Shown here: positions 44,450-53,907 of the stretch, piece by piece
Numbering within the stretch: position 1 is the stretch's first letter
How the letters are laid out: each line of letters begins with the position of its first letter
NCBI GenBank assembly: GCA_024231955.1
Contig: JAAEPZ010000253.1
Location: 248,001-312,000 of the forward strand
Origin: a bacterium
Lineage (GTDB): Bacteria > Krumholzibacteriota > Krumholzibacteriia > JACNKJ01
Direction of reading: 5' to 3'
DNA: 64,000 bases
The notes under the pieces: model-generated
Databases searched by the model: none
The model's input: the letters and a program-made list of their open reading frames with translations, nothing else
Told to the model about the DNA's origin: nothing
Position numbers and translations under genes: made by a program

Positions 44450-45337
44450 TCAGGTGACCCGTGGCGGGGTCCACTCCTCTTTGAGTGTGGCGAAGTAGAC
44501 ATCCTCAAGGTCCGCGTCCACCTTCTCAAACCCCTCACCGGGAGCCGTGCCCCCCAGAACGCGCACGGCTGTCCGCCCCCCCAGCAGGCGCATCGAGATC
44601 ACCGGCAATGATTCCGTCAACTTTGAGACCTGATCCCCACTCACCACCCTCTCCCAGATCAGCCCCCTCATCTGATCGACAAGGGCGCGGGGATCTCCCG
44701 TGAGCAAAACCCGCCCTTTGTCGATAATCGCCAAACTGGTACAGAGTTCTCGGACATCGGCCACAATGTGGGTGGAGAGGATAACGACCACGTTTTCACC
44801 GATGCCGCTGAGCAGATTGAGAAAACGCTGACGCTCCTCGGGATCGAGACCGGCCGTTGGTTCATCGACAATGATCAGCTCGGGATCTCCGAGCAGGGCT
44901 TGCGCTATCCCGAATCTCTGCCGCATGCCGCCTGAGAAGGTGCCGAGCTTCTGCTTGCGGACATCCCACAGCCGCGTCATCTCCAGCAGGTTATGCACGA
45001 TCTGCCTGCGACTTTTCGCCGGCTCCAGCCCCTTGAGAACAGCAAAGTGATCCAACAGATCCTCGGCCGATATCCTCTCGTAGACACCAAACTCCTGCGG
45101 TAAATAGCCAAGCAGGCGGCGCACGGTGTCCTTTTCGCTCAGTGCATCCACATCCCCAAGGGTGATACTGCCGTCATCGCAGTCCTGCAACGTGGCGATG
45201 GTGCGCATCAGGGTGGACTTCCCCGCGCCGTTCGGGCCCAACAAACCGAACATGCCGCAGGGGATGTCCAGGCTGATCCCCTTCAACGCCTGAACGCCGT
45301 TGCCGTAGGTTTGCGAAAGGTTCCTGATCGTCAGCAT
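44450..45337 (-). CDS. ABC transporter ATPase (partner of the permease-peptidase fusion)
   Basis: A 295-residue ATPase with Walker A GPNGAGKST, Q-loop YLPQEFGVY, signature FSGGMRQR, Walker B LIIVDEPTAGLDPEE and H-loop ILSTHIVAD. The C-terminal 70 residues are an accessory part. This type is common for ABC-2 exporters. ATG 45337 follows GCAGGAG; the longer frame to 45376 is rejected. It lies 141 bp after the permease-M1 gene on the same strand and energises it. Confidence 0.92.
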   Translation of the reverse strand: MLTIRNLSQTYGNGVQALKGISLDIPCGMFGLLGPNGAGKSTLMRTIATLQDCDDGSITLGDVDALSEKDTVRRLLGYLPQEFGVYERISAEDLLDHFAVLKGLEPAKSRRQIVHNLLEMTRLWDVRKQKLGTFSGGMRQRFGIAQALLGDPELIIVDEPTAGLDPEERQRFLNLLSGIGENVVVILSTHIVADVRELCTSLAIIDKGRVLLTGDPRALVDQMRGLIWERVVSGDQVSKLTESLPVISMRLLGGRTAVRVLGGTAPGEGFEKVDADLEDVYFATLKEEWTPPRVT

Positions 45338-45478
45338 ATTATCTCCTGCCTTTTCGTTGTTCGCTCCGGTCCACAAATATCACACCGTGTCATCCGTTTG
45401 ATTCGCGATTGTCGACATCCCGCACGGATCCTTGTCGATGAGGTCGGCATCATGCCGCCGATCCCCATGTTGGGGGCA

Positions 45479-48400
45479 TCAGTCCCCAAGCGTGCGGACG
45501 TTATCATCCGCTTTCCTGTCTATGAGCTTGTTGAAGGGATCGATTCCCGCTCGTGAAGGTTCGCGATCCACGACAATTTCCAGAGTGTCCTCACCCGATT
45601 GAATGCGATGTTTCCGGAGATACAGCACCTCCTCCTGAGGCCCCTCCCCCCCCTCGACATCGGCGAACACACCGATATCCACCCAGTCGTTCATGGGGAT
45701 CTCCTCCTCGACACCCAGGCCGTCCGCTCGCATCTTGGCAGCCAGCAGGTCAATCGTCACCAGATAGCGTCCGTCCTCCAGTCGGCGGCTGTGAATCCCG
45801 GTCGCTCTGTTATCGAACAACGTGATCGTTTCGAACATATCCTCGATGATATACGCCAGGGAATCCGGTGTTTCGCGACGTATGTATTCCAGGAATTCGA
45901 CCGTGGTCGTATAGGGCGGCTCCTGAAAAGCAGTATCGCTGATGTAACTGGAGATGGCTCGATTGACGGCCGCCTCACCTATGTAATCCCGAAGGGCATA
46001 CATCACCAGGCAACCCTTGTTGTAGTGCAGGTACATCTGGTTCTCGACCAGCATCAGCGGCTGCTCGCACACGACCTCCTCGCCACGGCCGACCAGATAT
46101 CCATCCAGTTCGTAACTGAGGAACCGGTGTATTTTTTCGGGGCCATACTCCTTCTCCATGACCATCAACGCCGAGTATTCGGCCAGGCTCTCCATCAACA
46201 TGGTCGCCCCCTGGACATTGGCTCCGATCACCTGATGCGCCCACCACTGATGCGCAACCTCATGAGCGGTGCGATTGAAGACCATATCCATGTCCCTGTT
46301 CTTGACATGTGAGATAAAACCCGCCGCCTCCGAGAAGGGGATCGTGTTGGCGAAGGACTGGGCATACGCATTGTACCCGGGGAATTCGATGATCCGGAGT
46401 TGACGGTGCTGATAGGGGCTGAAGTTGGCCGAGCAATAATCCAACGCACTCTTCATCCCCTTCATCATGCGCTCGAGGTTGTATTCATGACCCTCCTGAT
46501 AGTAGATCTCTAGAGCCACATCATTCCAGGTGTCGCGACGTACCGCATAATCCGCCGAAACATAGGAGAAGAAATTGAGGATCGGCGAGTCCATCTTGTA
46601 GTGGAAGTAGCGGCGTCCCCTCTCCACCCACTCTCTTTGAAGATATCCGGGAGCTATCGCAATCTGATCCATACTCGTGCTGACTGTCGTTTCAAAATCG
46701 ATCCAGTCGGCATCAGGTGTCACGCAGTTGTCCTGCCGGGCTCGCTCATCGTCTACGGCGGCCATCCTCCCCTTGGGCGACAAACCGTGTCTGCGACGAT
46801 GATTGGGATCTATCAATTCACGCTGCTCCGAATAACCGATAATCGGGAAGTAGTCGCTGTTCTCGAAGAAGGTGCCGTTGGCCACGATTTTAGCGTTGGC
46901 CGAGCCGCAGACAAACCCGGGGTTCTCCACAATCAAACTGAATTCCAGCGTACGCCCCTCGCCGGGAGCGATCGAATCGGCGAGTTGGTAAACACGGAAA
47001 CCGCATTCGTCATCAGCAATGCTGACGGCCTCCTGTCCCGTTTTCAACTCCTCAATGCGGACGAAAGGATTTAGCGATACGTACAACTCGCCAATCGATA
47101 CCGGGGTTTTATTCACCAGATCGTAGCGGCCGGCAATCTCCACCCTCCGCTCTTCGGGAAAGATATCGACATCCGCGTAGATACCTGTGATCCGGGGCTG
47201 CGGTTGCGCCTTGTAGTGGAGGTATTCCTTTTCATATCTGGCGCAAAGCGTCCTCTCGCGGGCAGATGACATGTACGTGTTGAGGATATTGGTATTGTAG
47301 AATACGTATCCCCCCATCAGCAGAGTCCCGGCCGCCGCCACCCATGTGACCACCCGTGTTCTCCCTCGCCAACGTTCACCGGCGGTTTTGAGTTTGCGAT
47401 TCAGACCGGTTTCGGAACCGCGGGTCCAGAACAGTACCGCCAGCACCAGCAATCCCAGAGCCACGAAACCCCAGTAGATGTTCATGCTGATGAATCGCTG
47501 CATGAAATGACCATAGCCGTTCATGTCGGAATACTGGATTCTCCCCGCCTCGGGATAGCGGTAGATGAAGTGAGTCAATCCCCCCATCCCGGCTATTGTA
47601 CGGATCATGAAGAACATGATGATGGCCAGGAAACCGATGAATTTGTTCGGAGAGAGCACCTGCAGCAATACGGCCAGCACACCCAGCAACAGAAAGCGCA
47701 CGCTCATTATGAGGCAGCCCTTGAGATAGAGCAGCGGTTCGAAATGGAAATAGCCGCGCGAGATCTGCAGCAGCACTCCCGCCAGGACACCCGTCAGATT
47801 GAAAACTACGATAATCATCAACAGGGTCAGGATCTTTGCCCCGAGGAGGACCCAGTTGGGGATCGGCAGTGAGTCCAGCAGCGGGGCGATCATGCGACTG
47901 CGTTCGTACCAGACCATCTCACCGATGTAGAAGGTGATGATGATCACCAGCATCATCCCCATGCTGATGTTGATGCCCGTCACCATCAGTTGCGTCAAGG
48001 GGTAGGCATCGGTACCACGCTCCTGCCCGGCGAACCAGGTAAAACAGAGGACGAACAGCAAACCGAGGAGGAGCAGGATGATGAAGGTGTTGCTCTTCAT
48101 CACAATCAGGCTCTCCACCCGCGTCTGTCGCAACAGCTGTCTGATCCCGGTTCGGAAACCGAAACGCCCCTTGAGGCGCAGAGGCGCGCTTCTGATTGCA
48201 GATACCCGACAATCATCTGCGACGACCAGCGCCTTGACCTTGCGACGCGACAAAGCGCGTGTATAATTGAAACGCCAGCAGCCTAGCACCAGGATGATCA
48301 GTCCCAGCGCGAGCCAGACCAGGCGATTTTGGAGAAGCCCGCCCGTGATGGAGGGCAAAATGGAGTTGAACTCGGTAATCGTCCAGTAACGGGTCAGGTT

Positions 48401-49057
48401 ACTCAGAGCGCCGACCCCGGTCGGCTCCAGCAAAAGGCCAAGGGCATGGGTGTCCGTCATTTTGGAAACGAGCTCTTCGACCCAGTCCTGAACTCCCCAG
48501 AACACCACCACCAGCACATAGGCGGCGATCGCCTTGCGGCTCAAGATGGAGACCGCGAAGAACATAGCCCCCATAAGGATCAGATTGGGCACAACGAAAA
48601 CCAGAAAGCCGTAGATATAAGGGCTGAACGAGAAAGGTCCCATTCGGGCCGCATCCTGCCAGGGGACGATCTCCGCCGCCAACATCCCCACCACCATGAA
48701 ACCGAACAACAATATCGAGACCAGAGTCGATCCGATGAACCGCCCCATCAGATAATCCAGCTTCTTCACCGGCTTGGTGAAGAACAACATGTGAGTGCCG
48801 CGGTCAAAATCGCGGAGGGCGGCGCTGGCGACAAACGCAGTGATCACGAACAGCCCCATGATCGTCATCGCGGCCATGGAATTAACGATCACAAATGGTG
48901 CATTGCGGTAGGTGACGGCGGGGCTGTCGCTGAGAGCCACAGCGGCATTGGTTGACATCATCGCGAGGCTGATGCCGAACAAACCCAATGCAGCGAGTAT
49001 AAAGAGCGGTTGCCTCAGCTGAAAACGGATCTCAAAACGGCAGAGTTCTTTCCACAC
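45479..49057 (-). CDS. ABC-2 permease fused to an M1-family metallopeptidase
   Basis: A 1192-residue fusion. Residues 1-270 are one ABC-2 permease unit of about six helices and 300-590 a second unit, ending at VVTWVAAAGTLLMGGYVFY. The remainder (about 620-1130) is an M1 gluzincin with HEVAHQWWAHQ at about residue 929 and the third ligand Glu in MLMESLAEY. The spacing to this Glu is one residue longer than the classic 18. The fold implies an extracytoplasmic peptidase tethered to an exporter. Fusions of this kind are known in Bacteroidota and relatives, but the substrate is unknown. It should work with the downstream ATPase. Confidence 0.9.
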   Translation of the reverse strand: MWKELCRFEIRFQLRQPLFILAALGLFGISLAMMSTNAAVALSDSPAVTYRNAPFVIVNSMAAMTIMGLFVITAFVASAALRDFDRGTHMLFFTKPVKKLDYLMGRFIGSTLVSILLFGFMVVGMLAAEIVPWQDAARMGPFSFSPYIYGFLVFVVPNLILMGAMFFAVSILSRKAIAAYVLVVVFWGVQDWVEELVSKMTDTHALGLLLEPTGVGALSNLTRYWTITEFNSILPSITGGLLQNRLVWLALGLIILVLGCWRFNYTRALSRRKVKALVVADDCRVSAIRSAPLRLKGRFGFRTGIRQLLRQTRVESLIVMKSNTFIILLLLGLLFVLCFTWFAGQERGTDAYPLTQLMVTGINISMGMMLVIIITFYIGEMVWYERSRMIAPLLDSLPIPNWVLLGAKILTLLMIIVVFNLTGVLAGVLLQISRGYFHFEPLLYLKGCLIMSVRFLLLGVLAVLLQVLSPNKFIGFLAIIMFFMIRTIAGMGGLTHFIYRYPEAGRIQYSDMNGYGHFMQRFISMNIYWGFVALGLLVLAVLFWTRGSETGLNRKLKTAGERWRGRTRVVTWVAAAGTLLMGGYVFYNTNILNTYMSSARERTLCARYEKEYLHYKAQPQPRITGIYADVDIFPEERRVEIAGRYDLVNKTPVSIGELYVSLNPFVRIEELKTGQEAVSIADDECGFRVYQLADSIAPGEGRTLEFSLIVENPGFVCGSANAKIVANGTFFENSDYFPIIGYSEQRELIDPNHRRRHGLSPKGRMAAVDDERARQDNCVTPDADWIDFETTVSTSMDQIAIAPGYLQREWVERGRRYFHYKMDSPILNFFSYVSADYAVRRDTWNDVALEIYYQEGHEYNLERMMKGMKSALDYCSANFSPYQHRQLRIIEFPGYNAYAQSFANTIPFSEAAGFISHVKNRDMDMVFNRTAHEVAHQWWAHQVIGANVQGATMLMESLAEYSALMVMEKEYGPEKIHRFLSYELDGYLVGRGEEVVCEQPLMLVENQMYLHYNKGCLVMYALRDYIGEAAVNRAISSYISDTAFQEPPYTTTVEFLEYIRRETPDSLAYIIEDMFETITLFDNRATGIHSRRLEDGRYLVTIDLLAAKMRADGLGVEEEIPMNDWVDIGVFADVEGGEGPQEEVLYLRKHRIQSGEDTLEIVVDREPSRAGIDPFNKLIDRKADDNVRTLGD

Positions 49058-49208
49058 CGTGTTGCCCCCTGATCACAGTTTGAATGAGTTGAGTAGTGCG
49101 AACGGAAGCGACTACTCCGTCCCAATCATGGCTGACGCAAAGAGGGGAGAGGGGGTTCGGTCCAATGTACGTTATTTCCCGGGATAGTCCGTGATGCTCA
49201 CGATCGAC

Positions 49209-50957
49209 CTATTCATCTTCCGGCCAGGGCAGACCGGACACCTCGAAGATGATCTCCTCCGGTCTTGGCGCAGCAAGGTGAACGACTTCACCCGCGCGTT
49301 CGACCTGCAGTTGAAGTGTTCCATCGCCCAGTTGCCACCAGGCTCCGCGCAACTGGTTGTCGTCCTTGGATTCCAATCCGTTCACCTTCAGCACCCGATC
49401 TCCACGACGCAAGCCGACCCTGCCGGCGGGACCACAGGGGGCAACCGCTTCGAGTATCCCCCCTCGCATGCGCACACGCATGTCGCGCGCAACCCCGTTT
49501 GAGTGCGACGACACGATGACTCCCCTCCGGCCGAACTCCGCTACGGGATCCAATGCCCACGGCTCGCTGATCAGGGCACCATAGCGAGCGGCGGCTTGCG
49601 GATCGAGATACTGCTCCACCAGAGCCAGGAGATCGGTTACTCGGGGAGAGCCGCCTGCGCGCCGGCGGGGATCATTGTTGAAATCGCGCATGAAATCATC
49701 CAGCGACCGACCGGTACCAAGGGCACGAATATCCAGATCGAGCAATGCAGCCAGAAGCAGCCCCCCACGATAGACCAGTTCATATGCATACTTGTCGGTG
49801 AAATAGCATTCGCCTCCAGCTTCGATCAGGGAGAGTTGCGAGCGATTGTACTGCCGCAAAGTGCAATTCATCTTCTCTCCCAGCGCAGCTGCGAGTTTCT
49901 CCCCGGAAATAATGCCCAGCCGCGCGCAAACCTGATAGGCGTAGTAGTCGGTGAAGCCCTCGTTGAAGAAACGGAGTTCTGCGGGAGGGACATACAGAGA
50001 GGCTACCCAGGTGTGGTGGAATTCGTGGGCAATCAGGCGGGACATTCCGGCCAGGGAAAAGCCCGCTGCGGCCGAGGGGAGCGACAATATCAGGGAACTG
50101 CTCTTGGCCGAGCCCGCCAGCAGCGTTTCGTTCGGCGTATTGAAAAGGAGCAGGTATTTTTCGGCGGGCAGATGATCAAACAGCGCCAGCTCCTCATCGA
50201 CAATCGCTTCGACGAATGACACCAGTTCGTATGCGGATTGATCCTGTCCCGGAGCAAGGGCGATGGTCAACTCGCAACCGCCTCGATTGGTCGTATAGGC
50301 ATCCCAGGCACCGATGCCGATCAGATCGTCATACAAGCACTCGATGCTCTTCGGGGCATATTCATTTTCGCCGCTCGATGGCCAGGGACAATATAGGGCC
50401 CAACTCTGCGGTAGTGAGAACCGAACACGCGACTCGACCCGGGGCAGGGAACCGGGGATGAGCAGCAACGCCCCGGCCGACAACAAACCGAACTCCTCCG
50501 TGAGACAGGGCTGCTCGTATTCATCCAGCCCCGCAATTCCGGGCAGTTGCCTGTGATGCAATTCCACATCGTACCTGACCCACAACTTGCGCTCGCCATG
50601 AAGAGGGAGAACCCAGGAGTATGGGGTAATACGCAGCAACTCCAGCTCCTCGCCGGCCCCGTTCCTGACCTGAATCTCTCCGGCAATCAGCGGCTCCGGC
50701 GGAGTCACGTAGGCATAGCGTTCCGCCATATGGAGGTGGAGACTGTCCGCGCCGGCAGGCAGATCGTCGATCTCCATGCGGATCTCGACTCTGTTGTCCG
50801 CAGGATCGGTGATCCCGATGTGGTAGAGAATACTCGCCCTATCCCGCAAGGAATCACAACCGGAGAGCACCAGAGCGGCCAGCAACATAGCAATGCCCGT
50901 CAGCGGCACCCGTTGCGGTATCGGGCGTGGCCCGTAGCCTGACGCCAAGTGATTCAT
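49209..50957 (-). CDS. M61-like peptidase lipoprotein with C-terminal PDZ domain
   Basis: A 582-residue lipoprotein (LAALVLSGC). An N-terminal beta domain precedes the catalytic part with LIAHEFHHTWVA and FFNEGFTDYYAY, which gives the HExxH and Glu ligands as in M61 glycyl-aminopeptidase-like enzymes. A PDZ domain ends it (VAPCGPAGRVGLRRGDRVLKVNG). ATG 50957 follows GGGGATCA. It lies 151 bp upstream of the permease-M1 gene, so a shared transcript is plausible. It may process peptides or surface proteins handled by that exporter; this is inferred. Confidence 0.85.
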   Translation of the reverse strand: MNHLASGYGPRPIPQRVPLTGIAMLLAALVLSGCDSLRDRASILYHIGITDPADNRVEIRMEIDDLPAGADSLHLHMAERYAYVTPPEPLIAGEIQVRNGAGEELELLRITPYSWVLPLHGERKLWVRYDVELHHRQLPGIAGLDEYEQPCLTEEFGLLSAGALLLIPGSLPRVESRVRFSLPQSWALYCPWPSSGENEYAPKSIECLYDDLIGIGAWDAYTTNRGGCELTIALAPGQDQSAYELVSFVEAIVDEELALFDHLPAEKYLLLFNTPNETLLAGSAKSSSLILSLPSAAAGFSLAGMSRLIAHEFHHTWVASLYVPPAELRFFNEGFTDYYAYQVCARLGIISGEKLAAALGEKMNCTLRQYNRSQLSLIEAGGECYFTDKYAYELVYRGGLLLAALLDLDIRALGTGRSLDDFMRDFNNDPRRRAGGSPRVTDLLALVEQYLDPQAAARYGALISEPWALDPVAEFGRRGVIVSSHSNGVARDMRVRMRGGILEAVAPCGPAGRVGLRRGDRVLKVNGLESKDDNQLRGAWWQLGDGTLQLQVERAGEVVHLAAPRPEEIIFEVSGLPWPEDE

Positions 50958-51102
50958 ATTGATCCCCGGTTTGAATGAACGGGCAAGTCGGATCGACAGA
51001 CAATGCACATTCTGCGCGCCACTCTCTCCACAGTTCAAGCGATATCGGATGCCGCGTCATCGATCTCGTATGATTTCGGGAGTCAGACAGGCATACATAA
51101 AC

Positions 51103-51133
51103 AAAAAGGGCCCTGCATCTCTACATGGCCCTT
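51103..51133 (-). terminator. Rho-independent terminator
   Basis: Seven-bp stem AAGGGCC / GGCCCTT with a 14-nt loop and T residues on the minus strand, just past the DUF4097-like lipoprotein gene at 51156. Confidence 0.65.
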
Positions 51134-51155
51134 ATGCAATTTGCCCCTTCGCTGA

Positions 51156-51965
51156 TCAGAAGACCCCGACGACTATCGTACCGTTGGTTACATCGAAATC
51201 AAATTCGCCGTCACCCGCTCCCATCGTGCCGTTGACATAGGCCTGGGTCGTCTCGCCGGGAATCGTCCAGGTAACGTCATTCACGGTGACCGAGCCTTGC
51301 CCCACTGCGGCCGAGAATTCCGCCGAGCTGTTTGTGGGGATCAGAACGTTGATGGTCCCGTTCACAATGTCCAGATCGGCAAGGCCGCCCGCAGCGATAC
51401 CCAAGTGCCCTGAGATGGAACCGTTGGCCACGTCAATATCCGAGTTGGCCACGATATCCTGCAAGACCACGGTACCGTTCGCCAAGTCGATCTCCAGGGC
51501 ATTGCGGAACGACTGCAGATCGACGGAGCCGTTGGTGTTGTTAACCTGTATCAGCCAGTCGCGGGGCACGCTGATCGTATAGTTGACCTCATAGTGATAG
51601 CTGCCGGTGGAGGTTGGATGATCCGAATTCACACGGATAACATCACCAATCAGGGTTGGAGTGATGGAGATGTCCCCCACGTGCGCCTGAGCCATATCGA
51701 GGCTCACCGCCTTCACGATTTTATCAATCGTGATATTAACCTCTTCCAGATCTGCAACACCGGTGATCGTCACATCGCCATTGGTATTGTTCACCAGGAG
51801 AGTCTGGAATCCGGCTACGTTATAGGTGAGGATCTCCCGACTGGTCGCACTGTGATCGAGTGTCGGGGGGGTATCATCGTCGGTTGAATCGGTTATGCAG
51901 CCGCACAATCCCGACAGAAAAGCGAACGTCAGGGTAATGAGCAGAAGCCTGAAATTCCATGTCAT
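51156..51965 (-). CDS. DUF4097-like beta-solenoid lipoprotein with NG repeats
   Basis: A 269-residue lipoprotein (LSGLCGC). The mature part has repeated NG turns: NNTNGDV, NNTNGSV, LANGTV, VANGSIS, IVNGTIN, VTNGTIV, spaced 18-20 residues. This is the same type of solenoid as at 37096 but with Asn-Gly in place of Thr-Ser-Gly-Gly. GGAGGTAAC precedes ATG 51965; the longer frame to 52082 is rejected. Single gene between two terminators. Confidence 0.75.
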   Translation of the reverse strand: MTWNFRLLLITLTFAFLSGLCGCITDSTDDDTPPTLDHSATSREILTYNVAGFQTLLVNNTNGDVTITGVADLEEVNITIDKIVKAVSLDMAQAHVGDISITPTLIGDVIRVNSDHPTSTGSYHYEVNYTISVPRDWLIQVNNTNGSVDLQSFRNALEIDLANGTVVLQDIVANSDIDVANGSISGHLGIAAGGLADLDIVNGTINVLIPTNSSAEFSAAVGQGSVTVNDVTWTIPGETTQAYVNGTMGAGDGEFDFDVTNGTIVVGVF

Positions 51966-52083
51966 AATTCTGTTACCTCCAAAAAGGGGATGGGATTTTG
52001 CGGGGCAAGCGTGCAACGTGTACGGGAGTTGTAGAGCACTTGTTCCACCACTAATACCAGTTGCATCACCCTCTGGGAACACT

Positions 52084-52119
52084 AAAAAAAGGACAACCTC
52101 CCGGAGGAGATCGCCCTTC
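52084..52119 (-). terminator. Rho-independent terminator of larE
   Basis: About 13 paired positions including G-U pairs, then seven T residues on the minus strand. It lies 94 bp past the larE stop. Confidence 0.7.
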
Positions 52120-52212
52120 TTCTGTTAGAATTCGCCTGATTTGAATAATGCACTATTCACTCACATGTGCAAACCTTTTAGAGTTATTTCTGCTTCTCCG
52201 GCAGAATTTCTT

Positions 52213-53037
52213 TCATTGAATTTCTGTTTCATTCAAAGTTTCATTCAACGCTCCGGTTCGGTAGCCCTCAAGGTCGAGACAGACAAATGGATAGCCGACC
52301 TTTTTAAGAAGCGTAACAATTCTGCTACGTATTTCAGATGAAACAATAACCTCAATCTCCTCCGGCGCCAACTCCACTCGCGCCACATCGCCATGATCCC
52401 TAACGCGCAACTGGATGAAGCCCAGGTCGCGTAATAATTTCTCGGCCTGGGCGATTCGGGACAGTACTTCATCGTCGATCTCACGGCCATAAGGGATGCG
52501 GGAGGCGAGGCAGGCCAGTGCCGGTTTCTCCCAGGTGGGGAGATCCATGTCGCGTGAGAGTGTCCTGATCTCCTGCTTCGTCAAACCGCACTCGAGCAGG
52601 GGCGAGTGCACGCCCAACTCCTTCACTGCCCGTCGCCCGGGACGGTAGTCTCCCAGATCGTCTACATTGCTCCCCTCAAGCAAAACGGGATGCCCGGCCT
52701 CCGCAGCTGCCTCCAACATCGTGCCGAAGAGCTCCCTCTTGCAGATGTAGCATCGATCCGGTGGATTATTGCGGATCGCCTCAACGCCGAGGACATCGAT
52801 GTCGATGATCCTGAACGGGATATTCCGCTGCTTAGTGAAGGTGATCGCATCATCGATTTCACTTTCGGTAACAAAGGCGGATCGGATCGTCAGGGCGAGC
52901 GCCCTGTCGCCGAGTACCTCGTGAGCCATGGCCAGCAGAAATGTGCTGTCGACTCCGGCTGAGAACGCAACGGCCACTGAGCCCAGCTCAAGCAGTTTCG
53001 CACGCAGCATGTCCTGTTTTTGAGTTAGTGTTTTCAT
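52213..53037 (-). CDS. larE: LarE, ATP-dependent sulfur insertase for nickel-pincer cofactor
   Basis: A 274-residue protein of normal LarE length. It has the PP-loop SAGVDST, then DRCYICKRELFG, VLLEGSNVDDLGDYRPGRRAV and PALACLASRIPYG, whose Cys lies where the sacrificial or cluster Cys of LarE is expected. The C-terminus ends in YPFVCLDLEGYRTG. LarE adds sulfur to the pyridinium precursor of the nickel cofactor of lactate racemase. LarA, LarB and LarC are not in the window. ATG 53037 has a weak ribosome site. Confidence 0.9.
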   Translation of the reverse strand: MKTLTQKQDMLRAKLLELGSVAVAFSAGVDSTFLLAMAHEVLGDRALALTIRSAFVTESEIDDAITFTKQRNIPFRIIDIDVLGVEAIRNNPPDRCYICKRELFGTMLEAAAEAGHPVLLEGSNVDDLGDYRPGRRAVKELGVHSPLLECGLTKQEIRTLSRDMDLPTWEKPALACLASRIPYGREIDDEVLSRIAQAEKLLRDLGFIQLRVRDHGDVARVELAPEEIEVIVSSEIRSRIVTLLKKVGYPFVCLDLEGYRTGALNETLNETEIQ

Positions 53038-53171
53038 GGAGTCACAATCGTGAAATCCATCCGCCAAGTCCAGTCAAACCTGCATCGGATCGGCTTTTAC
53101 CCGTTCAGATCGTAACGCCACTTGCCGGATCAAGCGATCTCGCGGCCCGTTATCGGGCGAGTTTTTACGGA

Positions 53172-53822
53172 TCAGGTATTGTCGGGCCACTCCTTGACGG
53201 CGCGCAGGAAACTGTGGTCCAGATACTCCTCAGTGATCACGGCTGCCATCTCCTCGACATCTCGGAACTGATTCCAGGAGACGCGGACCAACGGTATTAC
53301 GCGACTGATCTCGGCGACGAAATCCTCGTATTCAGTGTGCAGCGCCTGCAGATACTCCAACTTGATCGGACTTTCCACATCACGACTGCGCTGCTGCACA
53401 CGCTCCAGGCTGGTCTCCGGCGTAACGTCGAGATAGACGATGACATTCGGCTTACACATGAAATTGGACATGTGACGGAAGAGTTGGACATAGGTTCCGT
53501 AATCGCGGGCATCCATCAAACCGGAATTGGCCAGCATCTTGGCGAAGACGGAATCCTCGTATATGGTTCGGTCCTGCACCGCAGGACGCCCCTTCCAGAT
53601 GATCTCCTGATGCTGTTGGAAGCGACGGTTGAGCAGGTAGACCTGCATCGCGAAACTGTAGCGCGCAGTCTCCTTGTAGAAGTCATCCAGGTACTCGTTA
53701 TCCGCCACCGGCTCGTAGTAGACATCGATTCCGAGGTGCTCCCCCAGCGCCGCGGCCAGCGTGCTCTTGCCGGCGCCGATCATCCCCGCAATGCCGATGA
53801 AAAGGTTTTCGATTCCGTTCAT
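53172..53822 (-). CDS. Deoxynucleoside kinase (dAK/dGK type)
   Basis: A 216-residue kinase with P-loop GMIGAGKST at residues 13-21, YYEPVADNEYLDDFY (catalytic Glu), the substrate motif DRTIYEDSVFA and the LID region QQRSRDVE. The family phosphorylates deoxynucleosides for salvage using ATP. The sequence favours the deoxyadenosine/deoxyguanosine kinases of bacteria. Start ATG 53822. Single gene, ending 134 bp before larE on the same strand. Confidence 0.9.
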   Translation of the reverse strand: MNGIENLFIGIAGMIGAGKSTLAAALGEHLGIDVYYEPVADNEYLDDFYKETARYSFAMQVYLLNRRFQQHQEIIWKGRPAVQDRTIYEDSVFAKMLANSGLMDARDYGTYVQLFRHMSNFMCKPNVIVYLDVTPETSLERVQQRSRDVESPIKLEYLQALHTEYEDFVAEISRVIPLVRVSWNQFRDVEEMAAVITEEYLDHSFLRAVKEWPDNT

Positions 53823-53844
53823 GACGCTTACCCCCTAAACGCTC

Positions 53845-53868
53845 AAGGACCCGCAAACGCGGGTCCTT
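53845..53868 (-). terminator. Hairpin terminator
   Basis: Perfect 10-bp stem AAGGACCCGC / GCGGGTCCTT with an AAAC loop, between the secreted-protein gene at 53908 and the kinase gene. The T tract is weak on the minus strand. Confidence 0.6.
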
Positions 53869-53907
53869 GCTCATCATTGAAGACGATATTCGCTGCCCGC
53901 CGTGACA

